Origin: Micrasema longulum
Lineage: Eukaryota; Arthropoda; Insecta; Trichoptera; Brachycentridae
DNA: 64,000 nucleotides
Assembly: GCA_022494885.1 (NCBI GenBank)
Contig: JAGVSM010003819.1
Location: forward strand, 60,601 to 124,600
Reading direction: 5' to 3'
Below are positions 1 through 10,960 of this stretch, one piece after another. How positions within the stretch are numbered: the first letter of the stretch is position 1; each line of letters opens with the position of its first letter. Below the pieces are notes generated by a model, which searched no databases, had not been told where the DNA came from, and saw only the letters and a list, made by a program, of their open reading frames with translations. Both the position numbers and the translations under genes were made by a program.

Positions 1-479
1 AAGATTGATTTGGAAAACGTTTTAATGTAGTTGTGGTAATTAATTATTTAAAATTGAGCGCATAATCAACATTCGTTTATATTTTTTTTTAACACTTTAT
101 AGACATATATGATATGAATTGAATTTCTTAATCAATTGAGCAGTAGGGAAATACCGTATTAAATCAAGATAACCTTGTACCCATCAAAAAACTATCTCAA
201 AGACGAGATAAATGTCGCAGGTAGGTTTGTTGGCTGTAATTTGATATGTGAAACAGTTGCCAGAGTTTATAAATTATAGAAAACGTAATCTAAATAGATA
301 ATTATCGAGAATGAAACTATTTTTTATTTTTATTTTCAATTTATATACATATTACCTTAAGGAATTTTCTTCCTACTTACCCAAACCGCTCAGTTTGAGA
401 AAATTACCATTGCTTTGACATATTCTAAGGAATTACACTAAATTTTACAGTTGTATACAAAATTTTAAAAAAATAACAA
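1..479. other. A+T-rich DNA, nothing recognised
   Basis: I see no coding frame of note, no inverted repeat and no family shared with the rest of the window. Confidence 0.5.
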
Positions 480-690
480 TAAAAAAATAACACTATACTC
501 ACAATAGAGGAAAGGAGATGGGAAGGAAAGAAGAAGGAGAAAGGAACAACTCAAATATTTAGATAGGGACATTTCAATCTTGATTTAAATGTAAATAAAG
601 AAGGGGCGTCTCTAACATTAGTGGGTTGATTATTTCACAATCAAGCAGCTACAACTGTGAAAGAGGAGACAAGAAAATTACAGCAGTAGT
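480..690 (-). mobile_element. Decayed LINE D-like 3' end
   Basis: Read on the minus strand this stretch gives the C-terminal signature of CR1/Jockey-like reverse transcriptases: NNQPTNVRDAPSLFTFKSRL (compare LWNHLPSTIKDVTTLSLFKS in the LINE D copy at 56861-58862). A purine-rich 3' untranslated run follows on the plus strand, as in the other D copies. It is 5'-truncated, carries stops, and is diverged enough to be an older or sister subfamily. Confidence 0.55.
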
Positions 691-1663
691 ATAGTATTAA
701 AAATTGATATATGCATAATATAATGTTTTTTTAGCGTCAAAAAATTACAGAATTTACTAGTTATCAAAATTTAAAGTATATATTATTTTTTATTTATATA
801 TATTCTATCAAATACGTGTCAGAGAAAAATAAAATTTAGATGGAAATATTTAATAATATAATTACAAAACACTCGATTAAATATGAAAAAAAAATAAAAC
901 TTCAAATCCAAAAAAATGTATGCCCTTTGGTGGGCTTAAAACTATAAGCAGAATGTTCTAACTTAAATTTTTGAAAATATAATTTCGCCTTTTTAATCAT
1001 GTAGACAATTTCTCTTCAATTTGAATCGTGAGAATAAAGAGGCAAACTCGATTATTGATAAAAGACTATTAAGATAAATTAATGCAGTAGTGGCACAGAT
1101 AATTAATAAAAATAAATTCCTCCCTTTGGGGGTCCATCATCCTTGGAGTCCTGCAGCTAAAGGATCGCGTGTTCTGAAATTTCCTTTTTTTAATGGCAAC
1201 ATGTTGTGGTATTGAATACCTTTATATTAATTTTGTAATAAAATAATGAATAAATACAACCATTTTCTCACTAACACAATAATTTATCTGTTGTGATCGC
1301 GTGGCGATGTACAATTACCACATTATATTTTTTGGAAAAAAACACTGTAAAAATATTATATTTTTAACCATTATCAGCATCTAATGATGATGAGGTATTT
1401 TATTAATTCTTCTTTTACAGCTTATCTTGGTTTATTTATGATAGTTTTGCTCTAAGTATTTTTTATTGTAATATGTTTTTTTTTTCTTCATAAAAGACTT
1501 AATTTTACGTAGAAAAAGCACCCGATGACAAACGGCTAAAAAGCCACATGTCATGATATTTTTTGGTAAACTTCAGATTTTTTTTTCTACGCATGAAAAG
1601 GAGAAAAATCAACCTTTTTTAATGTTTTATTTATTTTCAGGTATTATTTGGTTATTGAAAAAA
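691..1663. other. A+T-rich DNA, nothing recognised
   Basis: Several homopolymer runs and short A+T palindromes only. No coding signature and no match to the repeat families named elsewhere. Confidence 0.5.
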
Positions 1664-2139
1664 AGCAGTACCGTGGAATAAACTCTCTTAAAAATCGAAG
1701 AATAATATTAGACCAGTTTTTTTTTTTTACAAATTGATTCCCCTAATCTACTTGAAAGACTTCCATTCCATGTGCCATCTAGACCGACAAGACAAAATTT
1801 TCTGTTTTACACATACAATCCGTCAAAAAACTGTTTGAAACAATGTTTGATACAATACCTAGAATATGTGAGCAATACAACAATAGATTTACCAAGGCTG
1901 ATATTTTTTATGATAATATACGTGAATTTAAGTCAAACGTCATATAAATATTAAAATATTAAGATATTCGATTAATTTTACTATTTTTCTTTCTTACACT
2001 TGTTATATTTAACATAATTCAAATTATTGCCTTAAAAGTATTTTTTTTTGTGTGTGCATGAGTGACCTACACTAATAAACAAATACATTGTCAATATTTC
2101 TTTACATACTGTTTGTTTACTAAAAAATAATGAAAAAAA
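1664..2139 (+). mobile_element. LINE A (CR1/Jockey-like), 3' end
   Basis: This is a 5'-truncated non-LTR retrotransposon. About 1741-1946 encodes the last part of the reverse transcriptase ORF (LERLPFHVPSRPTRQNFLFY, later DLPRLIFFMIIYVNL), homologous to the copy at 61042-61293 (ILSFRVPSRLTRQNLLCY) and to the minus copy at 42985-43765. The 3' untranslated part (about 1975-2139) is shared with 50610-50815 and 61294-61490: all have a TGTGTGCATGAGTG-like segment, then ACTGTTTGTTTAC before an A-rich tail. Only the C-terminal region after the polymerase domain is left, so it is inactive. Confidence 0.75.
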
Positions 2140-2239
2140 AAACACCACAAAAACATTAGTTTTATTTATTTTATGTGATTTTATGGTCATTTTTGTGGCA
2201 TGTATCAAATTAGATACATTACGCAATTGAGGTTTAAAA

Positions 2240-2527
2240 TCATGAGTAGGGAAATCAAGGGGAGATAAGTCTACCGATGTAGTGGTTGTCGCATTTGCTA
2301 ACCATGTTCGACGTCTCGAGCCCGATTCCTGGCAGGGTCAAAGTGAAATATTAACTTTAAAAATTATCGATTCATTGTAATATTTCACTTTCTCTGGGAT
2401 GACATCTGAAGCGTAAGACTGATCATCTTACCTTCGCGTAACGGATGATTGAAATGCGTTGCATTATTGTAAGAATGCAATGCCCTATGCATCACTGGGT
2501 TCGGAAAGAGAAAATATGATGATGACC
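2240..2527 (+). mobile_element. SINE S2 (tRNA-derived), long copy
   Basis: The head has a tRNA-like arrangement: a degenerate A box around GTAGTGGTTG and a B box-like GAGCCCGATTCC near 2316. The body (TCTGAAGCGTAAGACTGATC, CAATGCCCTATGCATCA, CGGAAAGAG) recurs at 35688, 36690, 48375, 49085 and, inverted, 49610. It ends in an ATGATGATG tail. S2 is the most frequent SINE here. Pol III promoter boxes are diverged, so this copy is probably silent. Confidence 0.75.
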
Positions 2528-3219
2528 AATAATTAAAATAATACTCGGAGTCCCGATACAGACATCAACTGAAGAAATATTCCATAAATCACAACTTACG
2601 TCACCAAAACAATTATACGCTAAAACAATACTCACTTACAGATTCAAAAACTACTATTTCTCAAATGAAAGACATAACCCCCACAAAACATCACATACAA
2701 ATAATATAATCACTAGATCCTCAACACATAGACAACTTAAACAAATACAAATTAAAACCACTTTCGGACTAAGGGATTTTGAGTATTATTCAATTAAAAT
2801 CTATAACTTACTTCCACTATCTATTAAAACAATTAGTAACGAGAACATGTTTAAAAAGGCCATAAAAAAACAGATAGTCGAGCTAGGTAGAAGTAAAATG
2901 GATTGTCTCTTTCGCCCATACCAACATTGAATCAACTGCTCCACAAGTGTATAGCTTATGTCAGTTTTTTTTTTATTTTCATTGTTTGTTTTGTAGTATA
3001 AATAGTATATATGTACATAAATACCTTGTTTTTAAAACTGTATGAATATTTGTTAATTATCTTCGTTTTTTTAAGTTAGTCTTCTTTGTTTATTCTCAAA
3101 TGTAATTTCAAAAAAGTATATTGTTAAGTGTCCTCGGCACGGGAAACCCCAGTGAGGTCACATTATTTTTATTATTAATTATAGGTTGTAAGCAAAAAAT
3201 ATGAATAAATAAATAATAA
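2528..3219 (+). mobile_element. LINE F (CR1/Jockey-like), 3' end with open frame
   Basis: From 2528 to 2929 one frame stays open for about 133 codons and ends at TGA. It encodes the C-terminal tail of a non-LTR reverse transcriptase: LGVPIQTSTEEIFHKSQ, then HTNNIITRSSTHRQ, GLRDFEYYSIKIYNLLP and MFKKAIKKQIVEL, the usual order of tyrosine/arginine-rich block, LLP motif and basic helix. A 3' untranslated region and an AATAAATAAATAA tail (about 3201-3216) follow. It lies directly behind SINE S2. The polymerase domain is absent. The uninterrupted frame suggests a fairly young insertion. Confidence 0.75.
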
Positions 3220-3934
3220 TGAACTTTTGTTTACAAAGTAAACGTTCTTGAGCGACATCAATTGAACGTCATTTTTTAAAAATTCCCGAGTGGTATGAAT
3301 TGACCGATAACGCATCGACTAATGCATTATTGTGATGCGGGTTTTATGGAGTATCAGCGCAACGAAACCATCAGATGTTATTGTCCGTGTGTTTGTATTC
3401 TGCGGTTATTGTTATTGCCATTTACTATTAACGTGTCATTGTCATGTTAATATCACCCGCACAACATAGTTATCAGCGTTCTCATATCATTATCTCTACA
3501 GGAAAGGCGATATATACATTTATAATGATTCAATAGTAAGTGCTAATCGACGCGTTTGAAGGAAAATGTTGTGATGTAATTTTTAAAGAATAATATAACG
3601 CATCCCCAGCAGCAAAATCACAGTGGCCGCACTTATCGGTAAAAACCGACGCGATAAAATTGCTCGGATTAGGTGTTGGTAAAGGACTTTAGATCGACAT
3701 GATCAACATCAGGGATCGATCACCAGAAGTACACTGTGGTATGTCTTAATCGGTCACTTTACAAGAGAGCAAAAACAAACTTAAAAAAAAACATTATGCT
3801 CGAAACTTTCTTCTCGGCTCAATATCTGCATAGTGCCTATGTGCAGTGCTTATATCACTTTTATTATGAGATCCAATCCTTCTAAGTTACTAACTGTTGG
3901 TCCCAAGCATGTCTAAGAGAAATGCAGTGTATAT
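3220..3934. other. Unique DNA, moderately G+C
   Basis: No repeat family and no coding signature. The block is less A+T-rich than its surroundings and not shared with other parts of the window, so it is a candidate for ancestral non-repeat sequence. Confidence 0.4.
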
Positions 3935-4265
3935 CTCATGTAGAGATACCTCAGATTTTTTTTCTCAACCTTCTCCAACATGAGGGTATATCTCGCCACG
4001 TGCAGACTCCATATCACCGTTTACCTTTCTATCGTCATACATTCGTTCTTCATGACCAAACCACCTCAGTAAACCTTTCTTAATCCTATCAATTATACCT
4101 GTCTCAAATTTGCTCTCTCGCCCTTTTTATTTGTAACCCCGTCGTGCATTGATTTTCTCCACATTCCTCAAGGAGATTACATTTCGATCGCGTTCATCCT
4201 GCTTTCATCCTTCCTCTGACAGTTCCATGACTTTTTTATACACAAGTGTTGGAACTAAAACTTCT
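3935..4265 (-). mobile_element. LINE E, decayed C-terminal fragment
   Basis: The minus strand encodes GIIDRIKKGLLRWFGHEERM with a VLVPTLVY-like start upstream, matching LINE E copies at 29440, 36138, 47010 and 61612 (KIKKGALRWFGHVERM). Stops and frame changes are frequent. The family encodes an endonuclease/reverse transcriptase; only the region behind the polymerase is here. Confidence 0.65.
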
Positions 4266-4789
4266 CTTAACACCAGTTATATTAAATACGCCTGTTTTTT
4301 TAAAAACCATACACAACTATTAGATTATTTCAATGGATACCTAAATATATTCCATTGTGTTAGTTTGTTTTTTACAAACTACTTAAAGGCATAGTCCGAG
4401 TCGTTTATAAAACAAAAGTTGATAATTTTTCTTTCACTAAAAAACCTTCATAGAAAATTGAAAGAACATTCTTAGGTATGAACGTGATGCGGGATGGAAT
4501 AATCGCTCACAGTGAATTGACTTCTTGACAATACTAGTTCAATTTTCAATACCTGTCAAAGGTGGTAATCCATCTATTACCATAATGGGCTAGGCTTTTC
4601 ACACCGAGAAATGAGATGAATTACAAACCGTCTTAGTTCCCAATAAAGACCAGAAATACATTGTTGCGGAAGAAACATGTCAGAATAGTAATTTATGACC
4701 GACTGATGAATACCAGGAGCTGTTGCCTGTTGCACCCAAGGTCCGTGGCTTTGTACAAATAATGCTGTTTATCAAACTTATTCTTTTAA
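4266..4789. other. Unique DNA, nothing recognised
   Basis: No coding signal and no family match. It ends at the hairpin element beginning about 4790. Confidence 0.4.
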
Positions 4790-4926
4790 TTCACCCGCGG
4801 TGCTATTCTGAACCGCTCTTGCGGCCGTAGAAAACACTTTTATCTCGCGTATTTTGAATATGAATACGCGAGATAAAAGCTTTTTCAACGGCCGCGAGAG
4901 TGTTCGGAATATCACCCTTGGTGATT
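4790..4926. mobile_element. Hairpin MITE with about 62-bp arms
   Basis: Left arm about 4790-4853 and right arm about 4863-4926 are imperfect inverted repeats separated by 9 bases. The core TATCTCGCGTATT pairs with AATACGCGAGATA, and GCGGCCGT pairs with ACGGCCGC. The arms are far more G+C-rich than the flanks. This is the form of a non-autonomous foldback DNA element. No target duplication is obvious. I found no second copy. Confidence 0.65.
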
Positions 4927-5153
4927 GATTGAAAACGTTTTAAATGAATGACCACTTCAGAAAAAATAGTCCGGAGGGTGCGAGTAGTAAAAATAAAATT
5001 ACATGCAAATGTAAGTAAAATCTGAATATTTAATACTATTATTAATATTATGGATAAGTTTTATAGCGCTAATTTCGTAATATGATACGCAAAAGGCGCA
5101 TTACGAAGTGATTTTATGAATATTGATTTTAATTTGACTTATAATTTATAATA

Positions 5154-5780
5154 TACTAGCGAACTCGACAGACGTTGTCCTGCCCGAACGTTGGCTTGCC
5201 TGCTATTAGCTTGGAAAAATACTTTCATTGATAAGTAGATACCTGTACTACCTAGGTACTTGTTTGTGATTAAATTGCAAAACTAAAAACTGTTAATATT
5301 CAAATATTGAATTTAGGTAGGTACCTAGAAACTTCTTCATGGTTGAGTTCCAAAACGTAAAATAAATATTTTTTAAAATATGGCATTCTTTTTGCAAACG
5401 TCAAACTTCGGTCTTCTTACCAACAGAGGGGTGAACTTATGTGGGAATATGATTTTTAACAATGAGTAAGTGTACCAAAAATCCAGTAAAAATTAATAAA
5501 TTTGTAGAAATTAAAAAGAATTTAAGGAAAAAATGTGATTGAGATCCACAAAAAACCAATACTGTTTGTAAACATTCAAAAACAAACTTTTTATCCAAAA
5601 AAAAAACAACATCTTTCCATTATGTTTTTACTCATGTTTTACCCATTAGATTGAAGATTTTAATATTAACAAACACACACAGCGCAAAGATCTATATTTC
5701 TCTGAAAACCGCACGTAAATCGGTTTAGCCGTTTAGGAGTTTAGTGACATCACACGTCGCAATTATATATATAAAGATTA
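5154..5780 (+). mobile_element. Dispersed arthropod-type repeat (TACTAGCGAACTCG... family)
   Basis: It begins TACTAGCGAACTCGACAGAC and GTTGTCCTGCCC and ends with TAAATCGGTTTAGCC, a TTTAGTGACATCACAC-like stretch and TATATATATAAAGAT. From memory this head and tail resemble a repeat type common in arthropod genomes, but I cannot assign a class. No ORF is visible inside. Confidence 0.4.
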
Positions 5781-5792
5781 TATAGAGTTTAA

Positions 5793-6022
5793 ATACTGAC
5801 ATTTCTTGGTACTGCATTTAAATCATTCTAATAAAATTTATTATTAGAATAATTTAAATGCAGTATAGTATGCAATAGTATTAATTTTTATTCCACTTTT
5901 ATTTATGTATTTCACCAGTGACTGGATTTCGCCGACACCGAAATCACCGGTTCGACAATGTTGGTCACGGTGAAACCTGGTCCCTAGTAAAAATTATAAA
6001 TAAAAGCGGAATAAAACTGACT
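5793..6022. mobile_element. Foldback Q (Penelope LTR-like), copy 1
   Basis: Inverted arms meet near 5940. The outer parts (ACTGACATTTCTTGG, TTCCACTTTTATTTAT) recur inverted in the copy at 47580-47840. The inner parts keep hammerhead-like 3' halves: minus strand CGAAATCCAGTCACTGG (5917-5933) and plus strand GAAACCTGGTC (about 5979). In this copy the catalytic CUGANGA segments are decayed on both strands. A secondary 24-bp hairpin occupies 5811-5864. The arrangement resembles the inverted LTR-like ends of Penelope-like retroelements; no ORF is left. Confidence 0.55.
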
Positions 6023-6027
6023 ACCAT

Positions 6028-6440
6028 ATTTTAATTTATTTATTTTTTTATTAAATTATTTATCATCATTAATATACATTGTACTCTTATAAAGTTTAAA
6101 TTTTACTAACACTAAAATCTCATCTCGCCACTTTCTGTGGCTTTTAGGTGGAGATTTACATTAATTCTTACTTAAATTATATTAGCTTAGTGTACAAAAA
6201 CAATGAATTTGTAGATATGAGTAACAAACATGCAAACAAACATTTTTTTTAAATACATGAATGAAAATACCCAAAAAATAAAAACATTCACAAATAAACT
6301 AGTTTAATAACTATTCATTTATAAACTTTTGACCGAGCCAGCTGTAGCCACTTTATTATTGTGCTTCTGTTACATGAAAAGATAAATTTGAATTATCTTG
6401 GAAATAAATTAAAATGCTACTATTATTATAATTTATTTTA
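6028..6440 (-). mobile_element. LINE G 3' end, decayed
   Basis: On the minus strand the fragment reads the very C-terminus (SWLGQKFINE then stop, compare EWLLDQEFIYE in 28019-28258) followed by a 3' untranslated region with the shared CACTTTxTGTxGCTTxTxGGTG segment (about 6127-6150) and an AAATAAATAAA tail at the left edge. It is 5'-truncated and interrupted by two stop codons. Confidence 0.65.
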
Positions 6441-6711
6441 GTAAAACAATTTATTTTGTCATCATACGAGTATGCTACGGATTTATTCAAATAATTTAGA
6501 GAACAGTTAAGTTTCAATTTTTTCCGAAACATAATTCACAGTTTCTGATAATTTTCTGTGTTTCATAATTGCAACAATATTTTTTGTTTTTCCAAATTTT
6601 GGTAGACATGAACTTTATTTGGCACATAGCGAGAAATAAAGATAAATAAATTTCAACAGAAAAGGACAAAATTTTAGAGAAGATAACAAAGATGTACAAG
6701 CATTTACAAGT
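6441..6711. other. A+T-rich DNA, nothing recognised
   Basis: No coding or repeat signal that I can support. Confidence 0.4.
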
Positions 6712-6800
6712 CTTATATGGTCATATGTAAGCCCAGTAAATGTCTCATAAACGCTTCTTTAAAACTTTCTTCATCTCTGTTGTAATATGTTAATTTTTGC
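6712..6800 (+). mobile_element. Foldback M, one arm
   Basis: Single arm of family M: AAGCCCAGTAAATGTCT followed by TTTCTTCATCTCTGTTGTAATATG, as in the right arm at 14268-14570. The partner arm is missing. Confidence 0.6.
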
Positions 6801-6802
6801 GT

Positions 6803-6862
6803 TATAACCCCATGGTTTGTAGCACTACGGAATCTAGATATGAGGTTCGTGGTTCGTTTCCC
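6803..6862 (+). repeat. Possible tRNA-like SINE head fragment
   Basis: CCATGGTTTGTAGCACTACG and GAGGTTCGTGGTTCGTTTCCC lie at roughly A-box/B-box distance. No body or tail of a known SINE family follows, so this is weak. Confidence 0.25.
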
Positions 6863-7910
6863 ATTTTACTTTCAATGACATTTTTATTAAATTTAAAAAA
6901 TAATTTTAATTATGGAATGTACAATAAAATTAAATAAAGGATTTTTATTCTTAAAACGAATTGATAATTCAACAAAGTAAAACATTTATTAATTTATAAA
7001 TTCCTTTATTATTTTTTATAAGTATATATTCAACAAAGGAATTCAAAGAATGTGTTATTGGTACATACATCGCCAACGGGTAAGAGAAGATTTGGTGAAA
7101 TACAACCTTTCGTAAAAAGATACTCACCATAGTAAAGGCTCTATTTTATATTAAGCTTGCTCAAATGTGTTTGTTTACATTAAACAATATACTTGAAGAA
7201 AAATTATTTCTCTTGACCAAAACAACCTTTTTAACCCTTGCATGAGCAGATTTATTTGAATTATTTTATTAGTATCGAAGGGGGCAAAATTGACATGTTA
7301 AGTAGTTAAACCAATTGACTCGGGGGAATGAGCAAAGGTAAATTAGACATATCTATAAATGTCACGGTCATGTCAATTATTAAAGAACAGGAAACGCCGC
7401 CCAAAGGAGCTCTCTGTAATTTGTGCTGAAATAAGGTAATCTTGAAGTAAATGTAGGATAATTCTTATGTCGTGTTGTGAAGTGATGTGTTGGGGAGCTT
7501 TCTATCGCATGTCGCTTATATATATAAATAATATTTTATAAGTTATAAATTAATTATTACATTGCACTATGGTGGTACGAGTATGTCGTCGCGCGCTGCG
7601 ATCCAAGGATTTTTATTCAGTGCCAGAGTGATGGAGGGGGGTTTTGATGCGTCACAACACAGCACAACAATATGTTACAAGAAACGTCTCCTTCACGCAT
7701 TGAGTTACTGTTCACAGCTAAGCAAAAACGATGAATGATCAGTAAAAACGACAGAAGTGCCCTCAACTCACCATACCACTCCACAACACGACAACAATGT
7801 AATCCTACCTTAACTCGCCCTCAGCCGAGCCACGTTAGATGGAGACTCCTAGCCAGATGACGCTACGTATAAATTGTTTGATTCAACCCTCTTGGAAGTT
7901 ATTACGATTA
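6863..7910. other. Mostly unique DNA
   Basis: The first 200 bases are very A+T-rich. About 7370-7900 is less so and contains CpG-bearing stretches such as GTCGTCGCGCGCTGCG near 7585. No ORF or repeat family is recognised. Confidence 0.4.
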
Positions 7911-7988
7911 ATATATTACAACAGAGATGAAGAACATTTAAAATAATTTATATAAACAGTTTATAGAAGTCTAGGCATTTCCAAGGAT
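7911..7988 (-). mobile_element. Foldback M, one arm
   Basis: TATTACAACAGAGATGAAGA and AGAAGTCTAGGCAT are the outer and middle arm motifs of family M, in the orientation of the left arm at 14268. The rest of the element is missing. Confidence 0.6.
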
Positions 7989-8842
7989 TACACTTATGTT
8001 TATATATTTTTAAAAATTGATTATTATTTGTTGAATAATTGTTTTTGTTGTTTTTGTACATAATAGTGCAAAATTAAAATTTTTAATACATATGTAAATA
8101 AATTAATATCGTTATATGCTCTTCCTTAAATGAGTTTTTCCCAAAACTTCTTGGGAATACAATAAAAAATATGAATGAATTGTTATTATTTTTTTAAAAA
8201 ATAAATGTAAAACACATGATTTGTTTATTTTTAGTCTTTTCGAAACCAAAAAGAGAAATTAAAAACGGTTTTTGACCAGATTTAATTCAGTACCGCTTTT
8301 AAGCCGTCTGCACGTACAGGGTTATGGTTGACTCACCCCCCGCAGAGATGCCCCCCCCCACCACTTAATTAATGTGTCCACCTTAATCGCGGGGTGTCCC
8401 TTTCCCTTGCGTTCCAATACTCAGGACTTTGAGACACGATTTATTTATGTATCTAACATTTTTTTTATTTATTATTATTTTTAGTTAATAATTGTCTTTA
8501 ATATTTTTTGGATCAAGCCTATCAAACGTAAAAAAAATGGCATTAAGTTTCAATAGCGCATTGCAGATTTGTTTTGAAAACCGCTGGCGAAGGTTCACGT
8601 CATCTTTAATAGCGTGTTTTTAATATTTGATTTTTATCACTAAAATGATTTGATTAATGTCGATGTTTTAGAAAATACAACGTGTTTTCTCGAGGCGCTA
8701 AAAGTTGTAAATAGTTAAAAGCGATTGATTATTTTGCTAATTTATCAGAGATAAAATATACACTGTAAATTACATAATAACTTGTATTGAAACATAAGTC
8801 AAAAATTTAAAATACTTGGTTCCCTTTCACTTATTTATTTGA
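7989..8842. other. Unique DNA, nothing recognised
   Basis: A C-run lies near 8350. About 8110-8175 (CCCAAAACTTCTTGGGAA, AATAAAAAATATGAATGAAT) could be a LINE tail, but there is no coding part to confirm it. Confidence 0.35.
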
Positions 8843-8884
8843 CCAATGAGCGCTTTCACCCTCTAATGGGCATCATCAGACTGG
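8843..8884 (-). ncRNA. Hammerhead ribozyme motif with intact core
   Basis: On the minus strand the order is: stem I 5' strand CCAGU (8884-8880), CUGAUGA (8879-8873), one unpaired U, stem II GCCC/GGGU closing AUUAGA, GAAA (8857-8854), GCGC (8853-8850), UC (8849-8848) and stem I 3' strand AUUGG (8847-8843). All conserved catalytic positions of a type I hammerhead are present and stem I pairs over five positions with one G-U. Stem III is only GCGC, which cannot form a loop alone but is self-complementary. Such minimal, dimer-forming hammerheads are known from Penelope-like retroelements. CAAATAAATAAGTG follows on the minus strand, like an element end. No ORF of the parent element is recognisable upstream (8890-9200). 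Confidence 0.65.
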
Positions 8885-10337
8885 TAAATATTATACAGCT
8901 GAGGATCATTTAAAAAAAACTAAATTCATATCATCTTAAGTGTGGGTACATTTCAAAAATGAGTCGAAAGAGATGCAATTCATAATATTTCTTTTAACAG
9001 GGTTACAAATGTATGACAAAAATAATAAAAAAATATTTTAACAAAAGCGAACTAATTTTGAGGACGTCACTAGTTCATATAAATCAATCAATGAGAAGAG
9101 AGTTGTGAAAGATTTCCGGCTTACGGTACGTCAACGTACCAATCGGCAGAACTGGCCGAGAAGAAGCGGAAGAGAACTGGACACGTCACACGCGGAGTAA
9201 TTTCAGAAATACAAAATTTTAAAAAATCATGGCGCTGACAATACGTTTCATAAAAATTTGAAGATATTTTTTGCTTATTTTACTAGTCTATAAACAAATA
9301 TTTATATATTTTAGAAAACGGAAATCTTAAAATCTCTTTGAAGTTTAATTGATTATTTTTATCAGTGATCTATTCGTGTAAGCCTTCAAAACAAAATATT
9401 TAATAAACATCCATTTTCATGTAAAATTTGTCAAATTGGTTTAGCACGAAAGAAATGAAAATATTGTCAAATAGTTAACGATCAAACATTAATTTTGGTC
9501 TATCTTGAATTATGATCCTGATCCTCTTCTGAGAATCAAGATCCGGGCGATCCATCCATACTTAAATGAAATATTACGGAGACGGGATCCTTTTTTGAAT
9601 CGAGAGACCATTTTTTGTCACATGTTTTATCCCAGATTTTGTTTTGTGAAAGTGTATTTTATAATATAAATCGTGTGCTTTATGGTAGGTCTCTATCCCT
9701 TTCTACCTGCCCTTTGGATTCTTAAGTTTTTGAGTCCCAAGGCCCTAACCTCTCTTATTGTCAATTAAGAATCCTGTTTTTTTAGTTCTGAAACGTCTGA
9801 ACGCATTTTAGATTTGACCCGAGATAGGTTGTTTCTTATTAAAATGATGTTTTTAATGAGAAACTGAGAAGGTTATTTTTAATTAAAGCAGCAACGTTAT
9901 TTCGAAATTAGCCAATTTGTGGATATAATAAATAAACGCAGTAAAAATAATAACTTTTAAAAACTTTTTTACTCTTTTCAATATCGACTTTTTTGTGAAG
10001 CTGAAAGTAAATTACGTTTTGTAACAGTTAGTAAATGCACCTTTGACATTATTAAACATTAAATTATTTTATTTTACATTATTTTGTGAATGTTTCTTAA
10101 TTTAAACAAATAAACACTATTTTTTTAGTCTTCGTGGAAATTTAAAATGAGAATAGGCGGTGTCTGGGAAGTTTAATGAATAGATCTAAACATTGTTAAA
10201 TAAAATCAACAATATCGATGTTTCGCTGTCCCGTTTTTCGCACTCCAAATCTGAATTGATTTGGCTGTTGTTTAAAAGAAAGAATATCAAAAACATTTAA
10301 GTTTGTAAGTGAAAATTCTTGATGGAAGTTCATTGTA
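8885..10337. other. Unique or unrecognised DNA
   Basis: No coding frame or repeat family is supported. The part next to the hammerhead (8890-9200) may belong to the same decayed element. About 9140-9210 is less A+T-rich (ACTGGCCGAGAAGAAGCGGA). Confidence 0.35.
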
Positions 10338-10374
10338 ATTTATTATATAAATAAATAAAAGACGAGTGATACTT

Positions 10375-10646
10375 TACGTAGGCCGAACGGGTAGAAACAC
10401 GCATAAAAGAGCACATACAATCATGGTCTAATAATAAAGATAATTCAAATTTTGCCAATCATTTAATAGAATATAAACATTCCTTTGAATTAAAAAATAA
10501 TGTGAAAAAATTCATATTGCACCTAAAGGCCATAAACTTGACAAACTAGAAATTCTCGAAATGAATATACTAAAAATAAACCCGACGTAGAATTACCTAA
10601 TGAACAGATAACACACGTGCATTCTCTATTACTTTACTCATTGTAA
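10375..10646 (+). pseudogene. GIY-YIG endonuclease end of a Penelope ORF
   Basis: Four consecutive pieces in shifting frames restore a recognisable domain order: YVGRTGRNT (the YIG half), RIKEHIQSWSNNKD and SNFANHLIEYKHSF (with the conserved R..EH and H), GHKLDKLEILEMNIL (with the conserved glutamate) and NEQITHVHS before a stop at 10644. In active Penelope-like elements this domain nicks target DNA for priming. At least three frameshifts and in-frame stops show that the copy is dead. The N-terminal polymerase is missing. Confidence 0.8.
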
Positions 10647-10917
10647 TATATTTTTTACTAATGACTTTTTACCCTTTGTTTTTCAGAAATCATAATTGAC
10701 AAAAATCACACTCACAAAGGATGGAACACTAAAAATAAAATTCTATAAATAAAACTCATTAAATAGCATCATATCAATTCATGAGTTAACCCGGAAAAAA
10801 AATCGATAATGATCCTTAAGATAAAAATAATTTTAATTAATTTACTTTCATATGATTTTGAATTATCTACCCTCACCTCTGTTTTATATAAATACATTGA
10901 ACGTCTTTATAAAGATA

Positions 10918-10960
10918 CCAGTCTCGAAGATGTCGCGAAAGTGATGAAACCGGTCACTGG
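10918..10960 (+). ncRNA. Hammerhead-like motif of the Penelope element
   Basis: Order: CCAGU, CUCGAAGA (10923-10930), U, stem II GUCGC/GUGAU closing GAAA, GAAA (10946-10949), CCGG, UC and ACUGG (10956-10960). Stem I pairs perfectly over five bases. The core differs from CUGAAGA by a single inserted C, which should impair cleavage. Its position just inside the 3' inverted end is where Penelope hammerheads are expected. Confidence 0.65.

Noticed and set aside
2245..2530. A CRISPR-like array from the repeated SINE and LINE motifs
   Set aside because: Copies are dispersed and of eukaryotic retroelement type. No regularly spaced short repeats exist anywhere in the window.
5154..5780. A Helitron
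   Set aside because: The TC start and the CTRR end with a hairpin typical of Helitrons are not seen. Left as an unclassified dispersed repeat.
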